NCBI GenBank assembly: GCA_009917695.1
Contig: JAACJG010000006.1
Coordinates: forward strand, 279,665 to 343,664
Origin: Candidatus Rifleibacterium amylolyticum
GTDB lineage: Bacteria > Muiribacteriota > Ozemobacteria > Ozemobacterales > Ozemobacteraceae
Length of the DNA stretch: 64,000 bases
Reading direction: 5' to 3'
Position 1 is the first letter of the stretch. Every line of letters begins with the position of its first letter. Under the pieces are notes generated by a model. That model did no database searches. It was not told the DNA's origin and saw nothing but the letters and a program-made list of their open reading frames with translations. This document shows positions 42,908 to 51,617 of this stretch, piece after piece. Both the position numbers and the translations under genes were made by a program.

Positions 42908-43717
42908 ATGACAGACCAGAAAGATGACCGCTGGGCTTTACCCGGTATCGAAGAAGCCTTGCAATGGCTTGATTTTCGCAACCAGCAGGGAATTTCAGTC
43001 GCCCTCGATGCGCTGGGGGAATATGCAAAAACCCCCGCCCAGGCCGCAGACAATCTGGCAAGTTATCGAAACTGTCTGCTGGCACTGCCGCCCGCCAACC
43101 GCAAGACAGCCATCGCCATCAAGCTTTCGGCGCTCGGCTTGAATTTCGACGCTGCGCTGGCCGAAAAGAATCTGCAAAACCTGCTCGAACTGGCTCAATA
43201 CAACGACAATCTGATCGAAATCGATATCGAAGGCACTCCTACGGTCGAGGCTACAGTTGCAATGGCCTGCCAATTCTCAGCATTGGGCTTCAATCTTGTT
43301 CTTGCCCTGCAGGCCTATCTCGATCGTACTGACGCTGATATCAGCCGGGCGCGAGCAGCAGGGCTGAAGATACGCCTGGTCAAAGGCGCTTATCGCGGCG
43401 ATACTGATGACTTTGCCGAGATACAGAGCCGCTTTTTCTCATGTTTCAAGACGCTGCTCGCAGCTGGCCAACCTTTCGACGTCGGAACCCACGACCCGGT
43501 TCTGATCGAACAGATGAAAACAGCCATCACTGAACGGTCACAGGTTTGTTTCGGTTTTTTAAAAGGCCTGGCTGATCAGACCAAGCTGAATCTGGCACAA
43601 AGCGGCTTCCGCGTTTCCGAATACGTGCCCTACGGAACCAATCGCAAGGCCTATGTCGCCAGACGTCAGCTCTATCTCAAAAACCTCGAAAAAGCCGGCC
43701 TGACTCCTGCTCCCTGA
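42908..43717 (+). CDS. Proline dehydrogenase-like flavoenzyme (monofunctional)
   Basis: The family oxidises L-proline to pyrroline-5-carboxylate using FAD in a TIM barrel. The 269-residue product from the ATG at 42908 contains AIAIKLSALGLNFD, LIEIDIEGTPTVEATV, NLVLALQAYLDRTDADI, KIRLVKGAYRG, FDVGTHDP and VSEYVPYGTNRKAYVARR, the barrel strands and the conserved substrate-binding RxxR-like end. It is slightly shorter than usual (about 300). A GGAGA ribosome site lies 11 bases before the ATG, and an upstream TTG is possible. No P5C dehydrogenase gene is nearby, so its pathway partner lies elsewhere. Confidence 0.88.
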   Translation: MTDQKDDRWALPGIEEALQWLDFRNQQGISVALDALGEYAKTPAQAADNLASYRNCLLALPPANRKTAIAIKLSALGLNFDAALAEKNLQNLLELAQYNDNLIEIDIEGTPTVEATVAMACQFSALGFNLVLALQAYLDRTDADISRARAAGLKIRLVKGAYRGDTDDFAEIQSRFFSCFKTLLAAGQPFDVGTHDPVLIEQMKTAITERSQVCFGFLKGLADQTKLNLAQSGFRVSEYVPYGTNRKAYVARRQLYLKNLEKAGLTPAP

Positions 43718-43732
43718 GGATTAACTGATTTC

Positions 43733-45343
43733 TCAATGTGAGCTCTGAAGCTTTTTAGAAATCAGATACAGCTGCCAGTGTTGAAGCTTATTGTCGTCAT
43801 CAGGCTGAATATCGAATTTCGTTTTATCCAGACCGGGAAATGAAGGCATAACATCGCTTCTGCTGACCAGCACAATCTGCCTGCCTTCATGCAAACTCTG
43901 CAAGGAATCTGGATTCCACTGGTAAATCCTTTTACCGAGAGCCCAGACCGCCTTTAATTCAGGATATTCGGCATAAAAGTCATTCGCCAGCAGCTGCGGG
44001 CGGTTGCGCAACTGCAAAATTTCCATGTAATCATCTGGCTTGATCAGCTTTTCAGTAAGGCATGCGCCCGACTGCGTAACCAAAGCGAAGGCAAGTATGC
44101 AATAGAGAATTTCCGGGGTTTCGCGTCTATAGAGCATTCTGATGTAACTGACCAGCATGAGAGCACTGGCAAGGGTGATCAGCACTGAATAGGCATTCAA
44201 ATCAAATTTGACCGAGCAATATAGACCTGTTGCCATACCAGCTGTCGATAAAGCCGTGAAAAACCAGGTAGAAAAGGTCAACAGATGCCTTTCGAAAAAA
44301 GATCTCCCGGCCCTGCCTGCCGACTTGATCAAGCTGGTCATATAAGCCCCTGTTAACAGAGCCATCGGAATTGTCACAGGCAGCAGATAGCGATCTTTTT
44401 TCTCGGGAATCAGCGAAAGAAGAAGCAAAGAAAGAAAGAGCCAGCCGATGACTTTTCGCGTCGGAAAGTTGCTGGCCAGAATTCTTTTGCTGTGAGACAG
44501 ATACAGCGCTGGCAGAAAAAACAAAATCCATATTCCCGACATTGCCGGGAACTGAAGATACCAGTAGAAAGGCTTTAAGTGCCGGTTTGTCCATGACGCT
44601 GTTTCGGTAGCGACTATTCTTGCGAGATCATCCGGGCATACGTAATAGAGATAAGCAGGCCAGGCCATTCCGAGCAGAAGCGCTACAAGTATTGCGATTA
44701 CCAGCATTCGCCAGTGCACAAAATATCTTACCCTCTCACCACTCAGCATTTCGCTGAACAAAAAAGGCAAAAGTAGAATGTAAATAGAAACCGGACCTTT
44801 ACTCATAAATGACAGGCCAGTACAAATGCCTGCTCCGATCAGATAAACATTCTGCCTGCTGTTTTGTCCGGTTGCCTGGTAAAGCATGAATATGGCGCCC
44901 ATTATAAAAGTGTGACTGGTCATATCCCAGTTTCCGCGCCGGCTCATGTACATATACATATAGCTCGTCGCCAGCACCAGCGCTGCAACCAGCGAAGTTT
45001 CCCGACAACCTGTGTAGACAAGGGCGAACCTGTAGAAAAAGGCAAGAAGAATCAGAGCAGCCAGCCCAGTTGCGAAGCGGTTAGCCGCAAGGTTGGCGTC
45101 ACTGCTGACGACTTTCATGCTCAGCGCCACAAGCCAGGTCGGAAGAGGTGGCTTGGTAATGCGCAATTCACCATTCATGGTCGGAACAAGCCAGTTGCCA
45201 TATTCTACCATTTCTCTGGCTGTCACAAAGTTGCGCGCTTCCATCAGATCGACACCGAGAAGATAATTGTAGGAAAAAACTGCGCAATATATGATAAAGA
45301 CGACAGCAGGAATTCGCAGATGGCCGGGAAACGTTTTAGTCAT
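43733..45343 (-). CDS. GT-C family membrane glycosyltransferase (ArnT/PMT-like)
   Basis: The 536-residue product has about 12 membrane segments and the GT-C opening loop with an acidic motif: YNYLLGVDLMEARNFVTARE, followed by GNWLVPTMNGELRITKPPLP. This is the ArnT/PMT signature, in which a lipid-linked sugar is transferred on the outer face of the inner membrane. The C-terminal part is periplasmic. The ArnT relatives move aminoarabinose to lipid A, while others add mannose or other sugars, so the exact sugar and acceptor cannot be named. The gene is monocistronic, converging with the proline dehydrogenase gene. Confidence 0.85.
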   Translation of the reverse strand: MTKTFPGHLRIPAVVFIIYCAVFSYNYLLGVDLMEARNFVTAREMVEYGNWLVPTMNGELRITKPPLPTWLVALSMKVVSSDANLAANRFATGLAALILLAFFYRFALVYTGCRETSLVAALVLATSYMYMYMSRRGNWDMTSHTFIMGAIFMLYQATGQNSRQNVYLIGAGICTGLSFMSKGPVSIYILLLPFLFSEMLSGERVRYFVHWRMLVIAILVALLLGMAWPAYLYYVCPDDLARIVATETASWTNRHLKPFYWYLQFPAMSGIWILFFLPALYLSHSKRILASNFPTRKVIGWLFLSLLLLSLIPEKKDRYLLPVTIPMALLTGAYMTSLIKSAGRAGRSFFERHLLTFSTWFFTALSTAGMATGLYCSVKFDLNAYSVLITLASALMLVSYIRMLYRRETPEILYCILAFALVTQSGACLTEKLIKPDDYMEILQLRNRPQLLANDFYAEYPELKAVWALGKRIYQWNPDSLQSLHEGRQIVLVSRSDVMPSFPGLDKTKFDIQPDDDNKLQHWQLYLISKKLQSSH

Positions 45344-45717
45344 AAGTTATGTGGCTTCAAAGTCTGAATTCAGTTGGTTTCCAAGACCCAATTATAGCCT
45401 TTTTGCAAAAAAGAACAAGACCCCATTGGCTATTACCTGCTGAAGCGATTATTCTATTTGAGTCCACCAGCAAGGGTCACTATTTAATTAAAGCCTGCTA
45501 TCAGCTTCTATAGCTGAGCGCAGTTTTCGGAATCGAACAAGTCACCACGGTGCAATACCACGGTCAAAATTTTCGCCTCTCGCCAAACTTTTTCGAGTCT
45601 CCAACCATTCACGACACTAAATATGCATCTGCACAAATTGAATATCCGTCACATTGCATCATGAACGTAACGAAGCCAAGAGGCACCTTTTTCAAGCTTT
45701 GATCATCTTGCCAGGCG
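45344..45717. other. Gene-free stretch
   Basis: No convincing gene, tRNA or repeat is seen in these 374 bases. On the minus strand a short open stretch could be read as VNGWRLEKVWREAKI and following, but it is interrupted by stops, so at most it is a decayed gene. Confidence 0.5.
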
Positions 45718-46638
45718 TCAGGCAGCATTAACATCACCCCATCCCTTCGTCTTATTCCAGATACCCGGCATCTCACCACTGGCAAAAACCGCTTCTATCA
45801 AAGGTAAAAGAAATTGCCTCAGATCAGATATGATCACAGCAAATGATAACGGAAGATGTTCCTGTTGCAGCCTTTTTCTGAAGGCAGACCATTGTGGCTG
45901 CTTTTGTTCAGCAAAAGCTGCGATAAAAATATCAGGTTCCTCAGGAAACATGGTATTGCGGCGCTCAAAAGTGAGTCTCACGGCTTCAGCCAACTGTTTG
46001 CCAATAAACTGGAATTGCTGCGACAAAAGTCAGATATCGTAAAAATCTTTCATGCGGCTGTTAAGAAAACCAAGCTTGATCATGGCCTCAAACTTTTCGG
46101 CAATTGCGCTTTCTCTGCTGTAGCAAAGAAGAATAGGAGGTTTGTCGTCCAATACCGTTGGCAGGCTCAGCCTTTCTGGTTCGGGATATAACGCATCCCC
46201 AAAGCCGACATCAATCTGAATATTTACTCTTGCTGAGTCCAGAACTCCGCAGAATCTGATGCGCAAACCAGCATAGTCAGAATCTTCAGTTATCGGCTCC
46301 GTCTTGATACTGTCCTGCTGAAAAACGAGACCATCAGGGGCAACGTCAGTGCCAAGAATTTCCTGAATCTGTCTGATAATATCCTGCTCAGATCGGCTTG
46401 TTCGCCCCAGCATGTCTATATTCATTGTGGGGCGAATAACAGGAGACTGCCAGGCTCGCAGCATCAGTGCGCCCTTCAGAATAAATCTGTCAGAATGCCT
46501 GGAAACCGAAAGACGATAAAGAAAGCGTTCCATCGCGTAATACTGCAGTAATTCACCGAAAGGGCGATTCTCTTTCCTGGCAATATTGAGCAGGCGAGCT
46601 CGCACAGATGCGCAGATGTTCTTCTGGGCTGAACTCAT
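45718..46638 (-). pseudogene. abiEii: AbiEii-type toxin (nucleotidyltransferase), inactivated
   Basis: AbiEii is the nucleotidyltransferase toxin of a type IV toxin-antitoxin/phage abortive infection system. The N-terminal 202 residues include FILKGALMLRAW, SPVIRPTMNIDMLGRTS and the C-terminal-domain start SRESAIAEKFEAMIKLG. The frame is broken by TGA at 46030-46032, after which SQQFQFIGKQLAEAVRLTFE continues in the same frame to 45718, as intact relatives read DFYDIWLLSQQF. So a TGG-to-TGA change has occurred at residue 203. In addition the catalytic D-x-D is N73-x-D75. Both changes are G to A. The toxin is therefore very probably dead. Confidence 0.87.
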
Positions 46639-47258
46639 ATCATAGCCTCAAGATACGGCCGCATTATATTTTCAACCCGGCATATTCTTGCAAACTTGAT
46701 AAGCTCAGACGAGTTAAATCCTTTTCTCGCCTTATAAAGCTTCAGAGCTTCAAGGGCAATATCCATGCCGATCTTGTTACGAAACTTGAAACAGTCTGCT
46801 ATTGTCTTTTCGGGGCAAAAAATTCTGATAGTGACGCCATCGACTTCATGATTCTGAATTCCTGCGGTAAGAGCTTCGCCTGAAAAACGATGAACCGATA
46901 TTGGTGGAAAATCTATTCTGGGTGTTTCTGCGCCTTTGGCAATAGCAAACGAAACCTCATGTGGAATCTGGCTTGTCATCTCATGAAATGCCAGGGCTGA
47001 AACCAGACAGATCACAGCCTGAGGAATTCTCGTTGCAACGATAACCAGGTCTGGGTGAGACACTTGTTCAGTATCTGCAAGTTTATAGACCCCACGCGAC
47101 AGCCTTTCGATTGTGCCGGCATGTAGAAGAGCATACAGAGTTTGTGGGTGAACGCCAGCCTTAATGGCTTCTGCAGTGCGAAAAGTGCCGCCAAGCTGGC
47201 GAATAATCTCTATTGCCTTGTCGCCACCGTTGTATTTTTTGCCTGGCCGCTTCTTCAT
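46635..47258 (-). CDS. abiEi: AbiEi-type antitoxin / transcriptional repressor
   Basis: AbiEi proteins have an N-terminal winged helix that binds the operon operator and a C-terminal domain that neutralises the toxin. The 207-residue product has the wHTH (DKAIEIIRQLGGTFRTAEAI, then AGVHPQTLYALLHAGTIERL, SRGVYKL) and a C-terminal domain with VDGVTIRIFCPEKTIADCFK, the AbiEi_1 signature. It is intact. Its stop overlaps the toxin start by four bases. A perfect inverted repeat six bases upstream of its start is the likely autoregulatory operator. Confidence 0.9.
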   Translation of the reverse strand: MKKRPGKKYNGGDKAIEIIRQLGGTFRTAEAIKAGVHPQTLYALLHAGTIERLSRGVYKLADTEQVSHPDLVIVATRIPQAVICLVSALAFHEMTSQIPHEVSFAIAKGAETPRIDFPPISVHRFSGEALTAGIQNHEVDGVTIRIFCPEKTIADCFKFRNKIGMDIALEALKLYKARKGFNSSELIKFARICRVENIMRPYLEAMI

Positions 47259-47263
47259 GATAA

Positions 47264-47297
47264 AATTACCTATATTTATAAACTTCTATAGGTAATT
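47264..47297 (-). promoter_or_regulatory. Inverted-repeat operator upstream of abiEi
   Basis: AATTACCTATA (47264-47274) and TATAGGTAATT (47287-47297) are a perfect 11-base inverted repeat with a 12-base centre that contains TATAAA on the coding strand. AbiEi is known to bind inverted repeats and repress its own operon, and this fits that role. Confidence 0.8.
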
Positions 47298-47351
47298 CTA
47301 TCAAGAAAATACATAATCAACAACTGCGATTCTTTTTTGATCAGATCACTT

Positions 47352-47760
47352 CATGGCAAAGCTTACGGCGGTGCTGATCCTGAGCTGATCGAAGACGACA
47401 TCTTCAGAATCATCATCAGATACCCCCGACACAACCACTTACCCAGAGCGCCCGACAATTGTCAAAATCACCGACCCGGCACAAGTTGCAACGAGGCCTG
47501 AGTCAGGGGCAGAGTCAGGGGTAGAGTCATGGGTAGAGTCAAAAATGGCTCAGACTATTCTGAAAATGCTGGTGAATGAGCCACTCGGCAAGAGCAAAAT
47601 TGCTGCCAGACTTGGAAAAAGCCGCCCAAATCGTTATCTTAATGATCTGATGGCGCAAATGCTGAAAACAGGTGTTGTCGAATACACAATTCCCGACAAA
47701 CCCAACAGCCGCCTGCAGAAATACTGCCTGACCGAAAAATGTCGCCAGATGGTCAGCTGA
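47352..47760 (+). pseudogene. Remnant of a COG2865/AlbA_2-type ATP-binding regulator
   Basis: From 47352 one frame reads HGKAYGGADPELIEDDIFRI followed by IIRYP, close to the conserved YGGAEPELIEGDIFKIII block of COG2865 proteins. At the C5 run at 47423-47427 it must shift one base to continue PDTTTYPERP. That frame leads through an ESG/ESW-repeat linker to the winged-helix C-terminus (MAQTILKMLVNEPLGKSKIA, then ARLGKSRPNRYLNDLMAQML). The front two-thirds of the protein, including AlbA_2, is missing. An ATG at 47545 could still express the last 71 residues. Confidence 0.7.
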
Positions 47761-47897
47761 GCCTTCAGGTCACACAAGACCCACAAAAACCCGTCTTACA
47801 AAGAATTCAGACAAGACCAATATTTCGAGTTACCCCCATAGTTACCCCCGCTTTTATTTTTACCCCATTTGCGGGCGTCGGTTATATCCCCATAATT

Positions 47898-49019
47898 TTA
47901 AACCCGAACCAAATTCATAAGCGGTTCAAAAGAATACATAGCAGGTCTTCTCCCAGAAGCCTCCTCAACCGTTACGATAATGTTTTTATCAAGCATTATT
48001 CTTGTGAACCTTGCAGCACTTGCAGAAGGTATTCCAGCGTGAGTTGTAAACTTATTATTTCTAAACACAGGATTTGTAAATACAAAGTCTAGAGCATTTA
48101 AACTCCACTTTGAAGACAAAATCTCAGCAAACGTCCGCTTCATTTCCTCATAGAGCAATCTGACATTCTCTGCAACTGCAAGATTTCTTTTTGCCTGCTG
48201 CTCAATAGCTTCTAGAAATAATAGACACCAGCCTTCCCAATCGTTGTTTTCTGAAACATTCCGCATGGTATCAATATACAAATCTTTGTTGTCTTCCAAA
48301 AACTCACTTAGATAAAAGTATGGAGCTGATATTACACCTGATGACCAGAGCATTAGAGTTATAAGCATCCGCCCAATTCTTCCGTTTCCATCTTTAAAAG
48401 GATGCAAAGCCTCAAATTCGACATGAGTTATTGCCGCTTTCAGCAAATCCGGATGCTTGGCATTCTCAATATAATCGAATAGTAAGTCCAATCCATCTTG
48501 AAGCTTTTCTGGGCTGATTGGAATAAATAGAATAGACTTTTTTCCTTTGTCTGCCAGAAAGTTTTGTTCTGTTTTTAATTGCCCAGGTGACTTTGAAGCA
48601 CCCCGCCCCAAAGACAGCAGTCTCTGATGAATCCCTTTGATGAGTGACAGAGAAAGAGGATAACCGTCTTCAATGGCTTTTTGAGCGGCTTTTAGCGCCC
48701 TTTGATATAAAATTGTTTCAATTACCTCAGATCTTACATGAGCAGCATCAGCAGTATCCACAGGATAATCTGCCTCATATTTGAGAATTTCGTCCATCGT
48801 GCTGACAGTTCCTTCCATTCTGGAGGAAATTACAGCTTCTCGATTTCGTAAAGGAGCGAGCAAAAGTTCGCTGTTATGCATATTTTTTAGCATTTGATCA
48901 TAGCGAGCGATTGCATCCGTTGCCTTTATGATAGCGGCAATAAATTTACTGTAGTCTAATACTTGCGGAGGGAATTTACCGTAATGGTAGCTTACTGCAT
49001 TTTCTAAGCTTCTTTGCAT
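47898..49019 (-). CDS. Fic-domain AMPylator-type protein with inhibitory motif
   Basis: Fic proteins transfer AMP or other phosphate-containing groups to proteins. From the ATG at 49019 the product has 373 residues. The active loop is HPFKDGNGRIGR (His206). The inhibitory motif SSRMEG (S65-x3-E69-G) is N-terminal, so the enzyme should be self-inhibited through its own alpha helix (class II). An N-terminal Fic/DOC domain and a C-terminal winged helix (TTHAGIPSASAARFTRIMLD) follow the usual layout. Upstream are three palindromes. It may have a host-defence or regulatory role; the target is unknown. Confidence 0.9.
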   Translation of the reverse strand: MQRSLENAVSYHYGKFPPQVLDYSKFIAAIIKATDAIARYDQMLKNMHNSELLLAPLRNREAVISSRMEGTVSTMDEILKYEADYPVDTADAAHVRSEVIETILYQRALKAAQKAIEDGYPLSLSLIKGIHQRLLSLGRGASKSPGQLKTEQNFLADKGKKSILFIPISPEKLQDGLDLLFDYIENAKHPDLLKAAITHVEFEALHPFKDGNGRIGRMLITLMLWSSGVISAPYFYLSEFLEDNKDLYIDTMRNVSENNDWEGWCLLFLEAIEQQAKRNLAVAENVRLLYEEMKRTFAEILSSKWSLNALDFVFTNPVFRNNKFTTHAGIPSASAARFTRIMLDKNIIVTVEEASGRRPAMYSFEPLMNLVRV

Positions 49020-49064
49020 GAGTGTCCTTACCTTGACATACAATTTGACGATCAATTCATAGAG

Positions 49065-49193
49065 GTTTTGTCTGTCAAAACACAGAATATTTTCAAGACT
49101 ATCATCATAGATGCTAAATTTTCAACTATTTTGACAAACAAAATAGTTTGGTGTTAACAAATTAAGATCAAACCCATTTGTCTATCAAATAGC
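49065..49193 (-). repeat. Three TTTG-N5-CAAA palindromes upstream of fic
   Basis: GTTTTG-N5-CAAAAC (49065-49081), CTATTTTG-N5-CAAAATAG (49126-49146) and ATTTG-N5-CAAAT (49176-49190) share the TTTG-N5-CAAA core. They lie 46 to 171 bases before the fic start within a 284-base AT-rich region with no gene. Repeated identical-core palindromes suggest binding sites for a dimeric regulator. Confidence 0.5.
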
Positions 49194-49339
49194 TTCTTTT
49201 TTAAGAGACAAGACAATTTGTAATAAATTTATTAACGCCAAACAAACTTCCCTCTCATTTTTCTATCATTTTGAGACACAAAAATCTAAAATTCCAAGCA
49301 ATCCATTTGTAAGTTCCCACCCTTAAAATGCGAACAAAC

Positions 49340-50248
49340 CTAAAGGAGCTTGCGAATTTTCATATTCTTACGAAAATACTTCTCCAGCTCCCTGTAGCGA
49401 TCAAGGAGTTTTTTGTTTGACTTAGCCTCGAAGTGACGAATTGAGTCCTTAATATAGGCATAAGCTTTGCAATAGAGCTCGTTTAGCTGATCAATTTCGG
49501 TCTGGGTAGCCATTTCAAGAGCAAATTGATCAATAAAAAAACAATTCTGTCGGTCTCTTTCAATCAGCTTTTTGGAGGTAGAGGCAAACAAATTGTTAAC
49601 CTGATCTTCCAAAGAACTACCATTGATACTCATTCCGTTGTTAATGAAATCTATCAAGGTATCTCCAACAACCACTCTCGGAAATTCTGCCTTTGTGGAT
49701 TCCAGATCATGTGCTCGAAAAAGACCTGGCCCATAAAAATAACCATCTATCTCCATGCCCAGACCGACATCTATCCCACCTCTAAAGGGTAAGCCCGCAG
49801 CCAAGTGAATGAGAGACACAATAGCAACGCTTGATAGAATGCCAAGCAAAGAAGTAAACGGGGTTCTGTTTGCCTGCGTGGAAATAGATTGATAGATAAC
49901 TATTGAATCAGAAAATCTGGTAAACGAGACATTTCTTTTCGTCAACCGATAATAAGTCTCTTCCAAATCGGGAGAAAGCGGAAAAGGTGGTGGCCCGGCA
50001 CGATTGAACTTATCAAAATAGTTTTCAAACGCTTGCTTAAAGCCTTCTGTTACACCAAAAGACTCTTTAATTTCCGGCAGAATCGCTTCTAGTGCCAATC
50101 CCTTAACATTCTTTACTTTTTTCTCAAGATTTATCAGCTTTTCTTTCTGGCCAAGTAAATCAAGAAACGCAACAACATAATAGTTAAGACTTAACTCTTC
50201 ATTAGGCCTTATTTTTTGAGCATTCATATTGTTGCCAGTTTCTGTCAT
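49340..50248 (-). CDS. Nucleotide cyclase-like protein of unknown function
   Basis: The 302-residue product lacks an assigned family that I can name with certainty, but shows a class III cyclase/GGDEF-like core: NYYVVAFLDLLGQKEKLINL (first Asp), RFSDSIVIYQS (second Asp strand) and LPFRGGIDVGLGMEIDGYFY (Arg-Gly-Gly-Ile-x-x-Gly), followed by GPGLFRAHDLES and FPRVVVGDTL. Proteins with the same FLDLLG, FSDSIVI, RGGI-x-x-G, PR-I/V-V order are common in accessory regions. The C-terminal 60 residues are helical. AGGAA precedes the ATG. It follows the 50257-51453 gene by eight bases, forming a two-gene unit. Confidence 0.7.
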   Translation of the reverse strand: MTETGNNMNAQKIRPNEELSLNYYVVAFLDLLGQKEKLINLEKKVKNVKGLALEAILPEIKESFGVTEGFKQAFENYFDKFNRAGPPPFPLSPDLEETYYRLTKRNVSFTRFSDSIVIYQSISTQANRTPFTSLLGILSSVAIVSLIHLAAGLPFRGGIDVGLGMEIDGYFYGPGLFRAHDLESTKAEFPRVVVGDTLIDFINNGMSINGSSLEDQVNNLFASTSKKLIERDRQNCFFIDQFALEMATQTEIDQLNELYCKAYAYIKDSIRHFEAKSNKKLLDRYRELEKYFRKNMKIRKLL

Positions 50249-50256
50249 ATCAGTTC

Positions 50257-51453
50257 CTATTTCATCAATTCTTCCAACACACTGGCACAGAATTCTATTA
50301 TCTGCCGGTTAATCTCTTTTGGGCAGTTAACTTCATGCAAGCGCAAACCGGTCACGGCATCGTAACCTTTCTGGTTTTTTCCCAGCAGGATTGAGCACTT
50401 GAAGACCCTTTTTAAAAGCTTCAGGAGCTCGAAAAGCAACCGCTGATAGCTGCTCACAAAAAACTCATCGCCGGTATCAGACAGAGCCATACAGTATGCG
50501 CGATCATTCTGACTGCGGCGCCCTAATATGTCGATCACATTTACAGCTCCAGCGGAAGACTCGTTTGCCAAAAGAATCTGTTCTTTGAGTCTTTGATCAG
50601 ATGTGTTTGAGCCTATATCCAATTCGAAACCAACAACTTTCCCTTCTGGATTCAACAAAGCTGTCAGTTCAAAGCACTTCGACAAGCCTTTAATCAGACC
50701 GGAAAACAGCCTTATAGGCGAAGCCAGAAAATACTTCTGATTTATTCTGATCGACAGATAATCGGCCTTACCAAATTTGCTGAACTCGACATAATCATAA
50801 GGAATAACTTTTGGTTCGTGCTCTATGTTTTGCTCAGAATCATCGGCCAAAAGCGTCAAAGTTTCCCTCTGTCTCATTTTTTCAGTCAACTTGAAGCGAT
50901 CAGCATAACTTTCAACGACTCCCGCAATTCTTAAAGGATGACAGGCCTGCTTCAATTCAGCCCGTGCCTGCGCTCTAGCTCCTTCCAAAGCTTCTGCCTT
51001 CAATTTTTGCTGATGCGAATTTGTAAGCGTCTCTAAAAATGCAGAGTTAAGTTCATTTTTATAGCGCTGGAAAAACAAAGAATAAAATTCTGAGCAGTTA
51101 CTTACAAGATCGAATCCATTCAGAGACTCAAGATAAAAGGTATAGCGCGATGAAGACAAAGAAACTGGCCGCAACTCAATATATTGAACTGAGTTGTTGG
51201 TGAAATGCTCTCTTTTTCCGACTTCTATTTCGTGTGAAACACAAATTTCCCAAGCAAAATAACGGTTTTGCGATGACTGATACGATCTGATATCCGGCCG
51301 AAATTTGTCAATAGCCTTTTCCATCTCGTGCTTCTCAAATTTATAGCCGGGAAAAAATTCTGTCGAAACGGTTACCCCATCGATATTTATAGACCGAAGT
51401 ATTTCTGCAAGCTCAGGTGGCAAGAAGCTTAGATCCGGCACAATAACAGGCAT
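50257..51453 (-). CDS. Unknown protein paired with the cyclase-like gene
   Basis: From the ATG at 51453 (AAGGCGAG upstream) the product has 398 residues; a TTG at 51510 is an alternative. No family or membrane segment is recognised. It has mixed helix and strand segments, with a coiled stretch near residues 140-200 (QQKLKAEALEGARAQARAEL). Later strands (SIRINQKYFLASPIRLFSG, then FELDIGSN) suggest a second domain. Codon choice is more AT-rich than in the flanking core genes. The close linkage to the cyclase-like gene suggests a shared function. Confidence 0.7.
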   Translation of the reverse strand: MPVIVPDLSFLPPELAEILRSINIDGVTVSTEFFPGYKFEKHEMEKAIDKFRPDIRSYQSSQNRYFAWEICVSHEIEVGKREHFTNNSVQYIELRPVSLSSSRYTFYLESLNGFDLVSNCSEFYSLFFQRYKNELNSAFLETLTNSHQQKLKAEALEGARAQARAELKQACHPLRIAGVVESYADRFKLTEKMRQRETLTLLADDSEQNIEHEPKVIPYDYVEFSKFGKADYLSIRINQKYFLASPIRLFSGLIKGLSKCFELTALLNPEGKVVGFELDIGSNTSDQRLKEQILLANESSAGAVNVIDILGRRSQNDRAYCMALSDTGDEFFVSSYQRLLFELLKLLKRVFKCSILLGKNQKGYDAVTGLRLHEVNCPKEINRQIIEFCASVLEELMK

Positions 51454-51617
51454 CGGCTCGCCTTTGCGAAGAGAATTGAATAAGAAAACCTTGGCTCCCT
51501 CATGCAACAAAGTTTCTTTCGACGGGTTACAATCAGTTTCAGCCTTGTGAAAAAAATGATGCTGACGAATAGGCCCTTTTTTGCAACCTACCTCGGGTTT
51601 TACAAGTTGGGAGTGCT

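Noticed and set aside
45529..45538. GGAATCGAAC, which on the minus strand reads like a tRNA T-loop
   Set aside because: The flanking bases do not form a T-stem or acceptor stem, and no anticodon arm is found.
46030..46032. UGA in the AbiEii frame as a recoded Trp or selenocysteine codon
   Set aside because: UGA ends other genes here (flgM, gspE, the first gene of the third pilin set), and no recoding signal is seen; a nonsense mutation is simpler, especially with the lost catalytic Asp.
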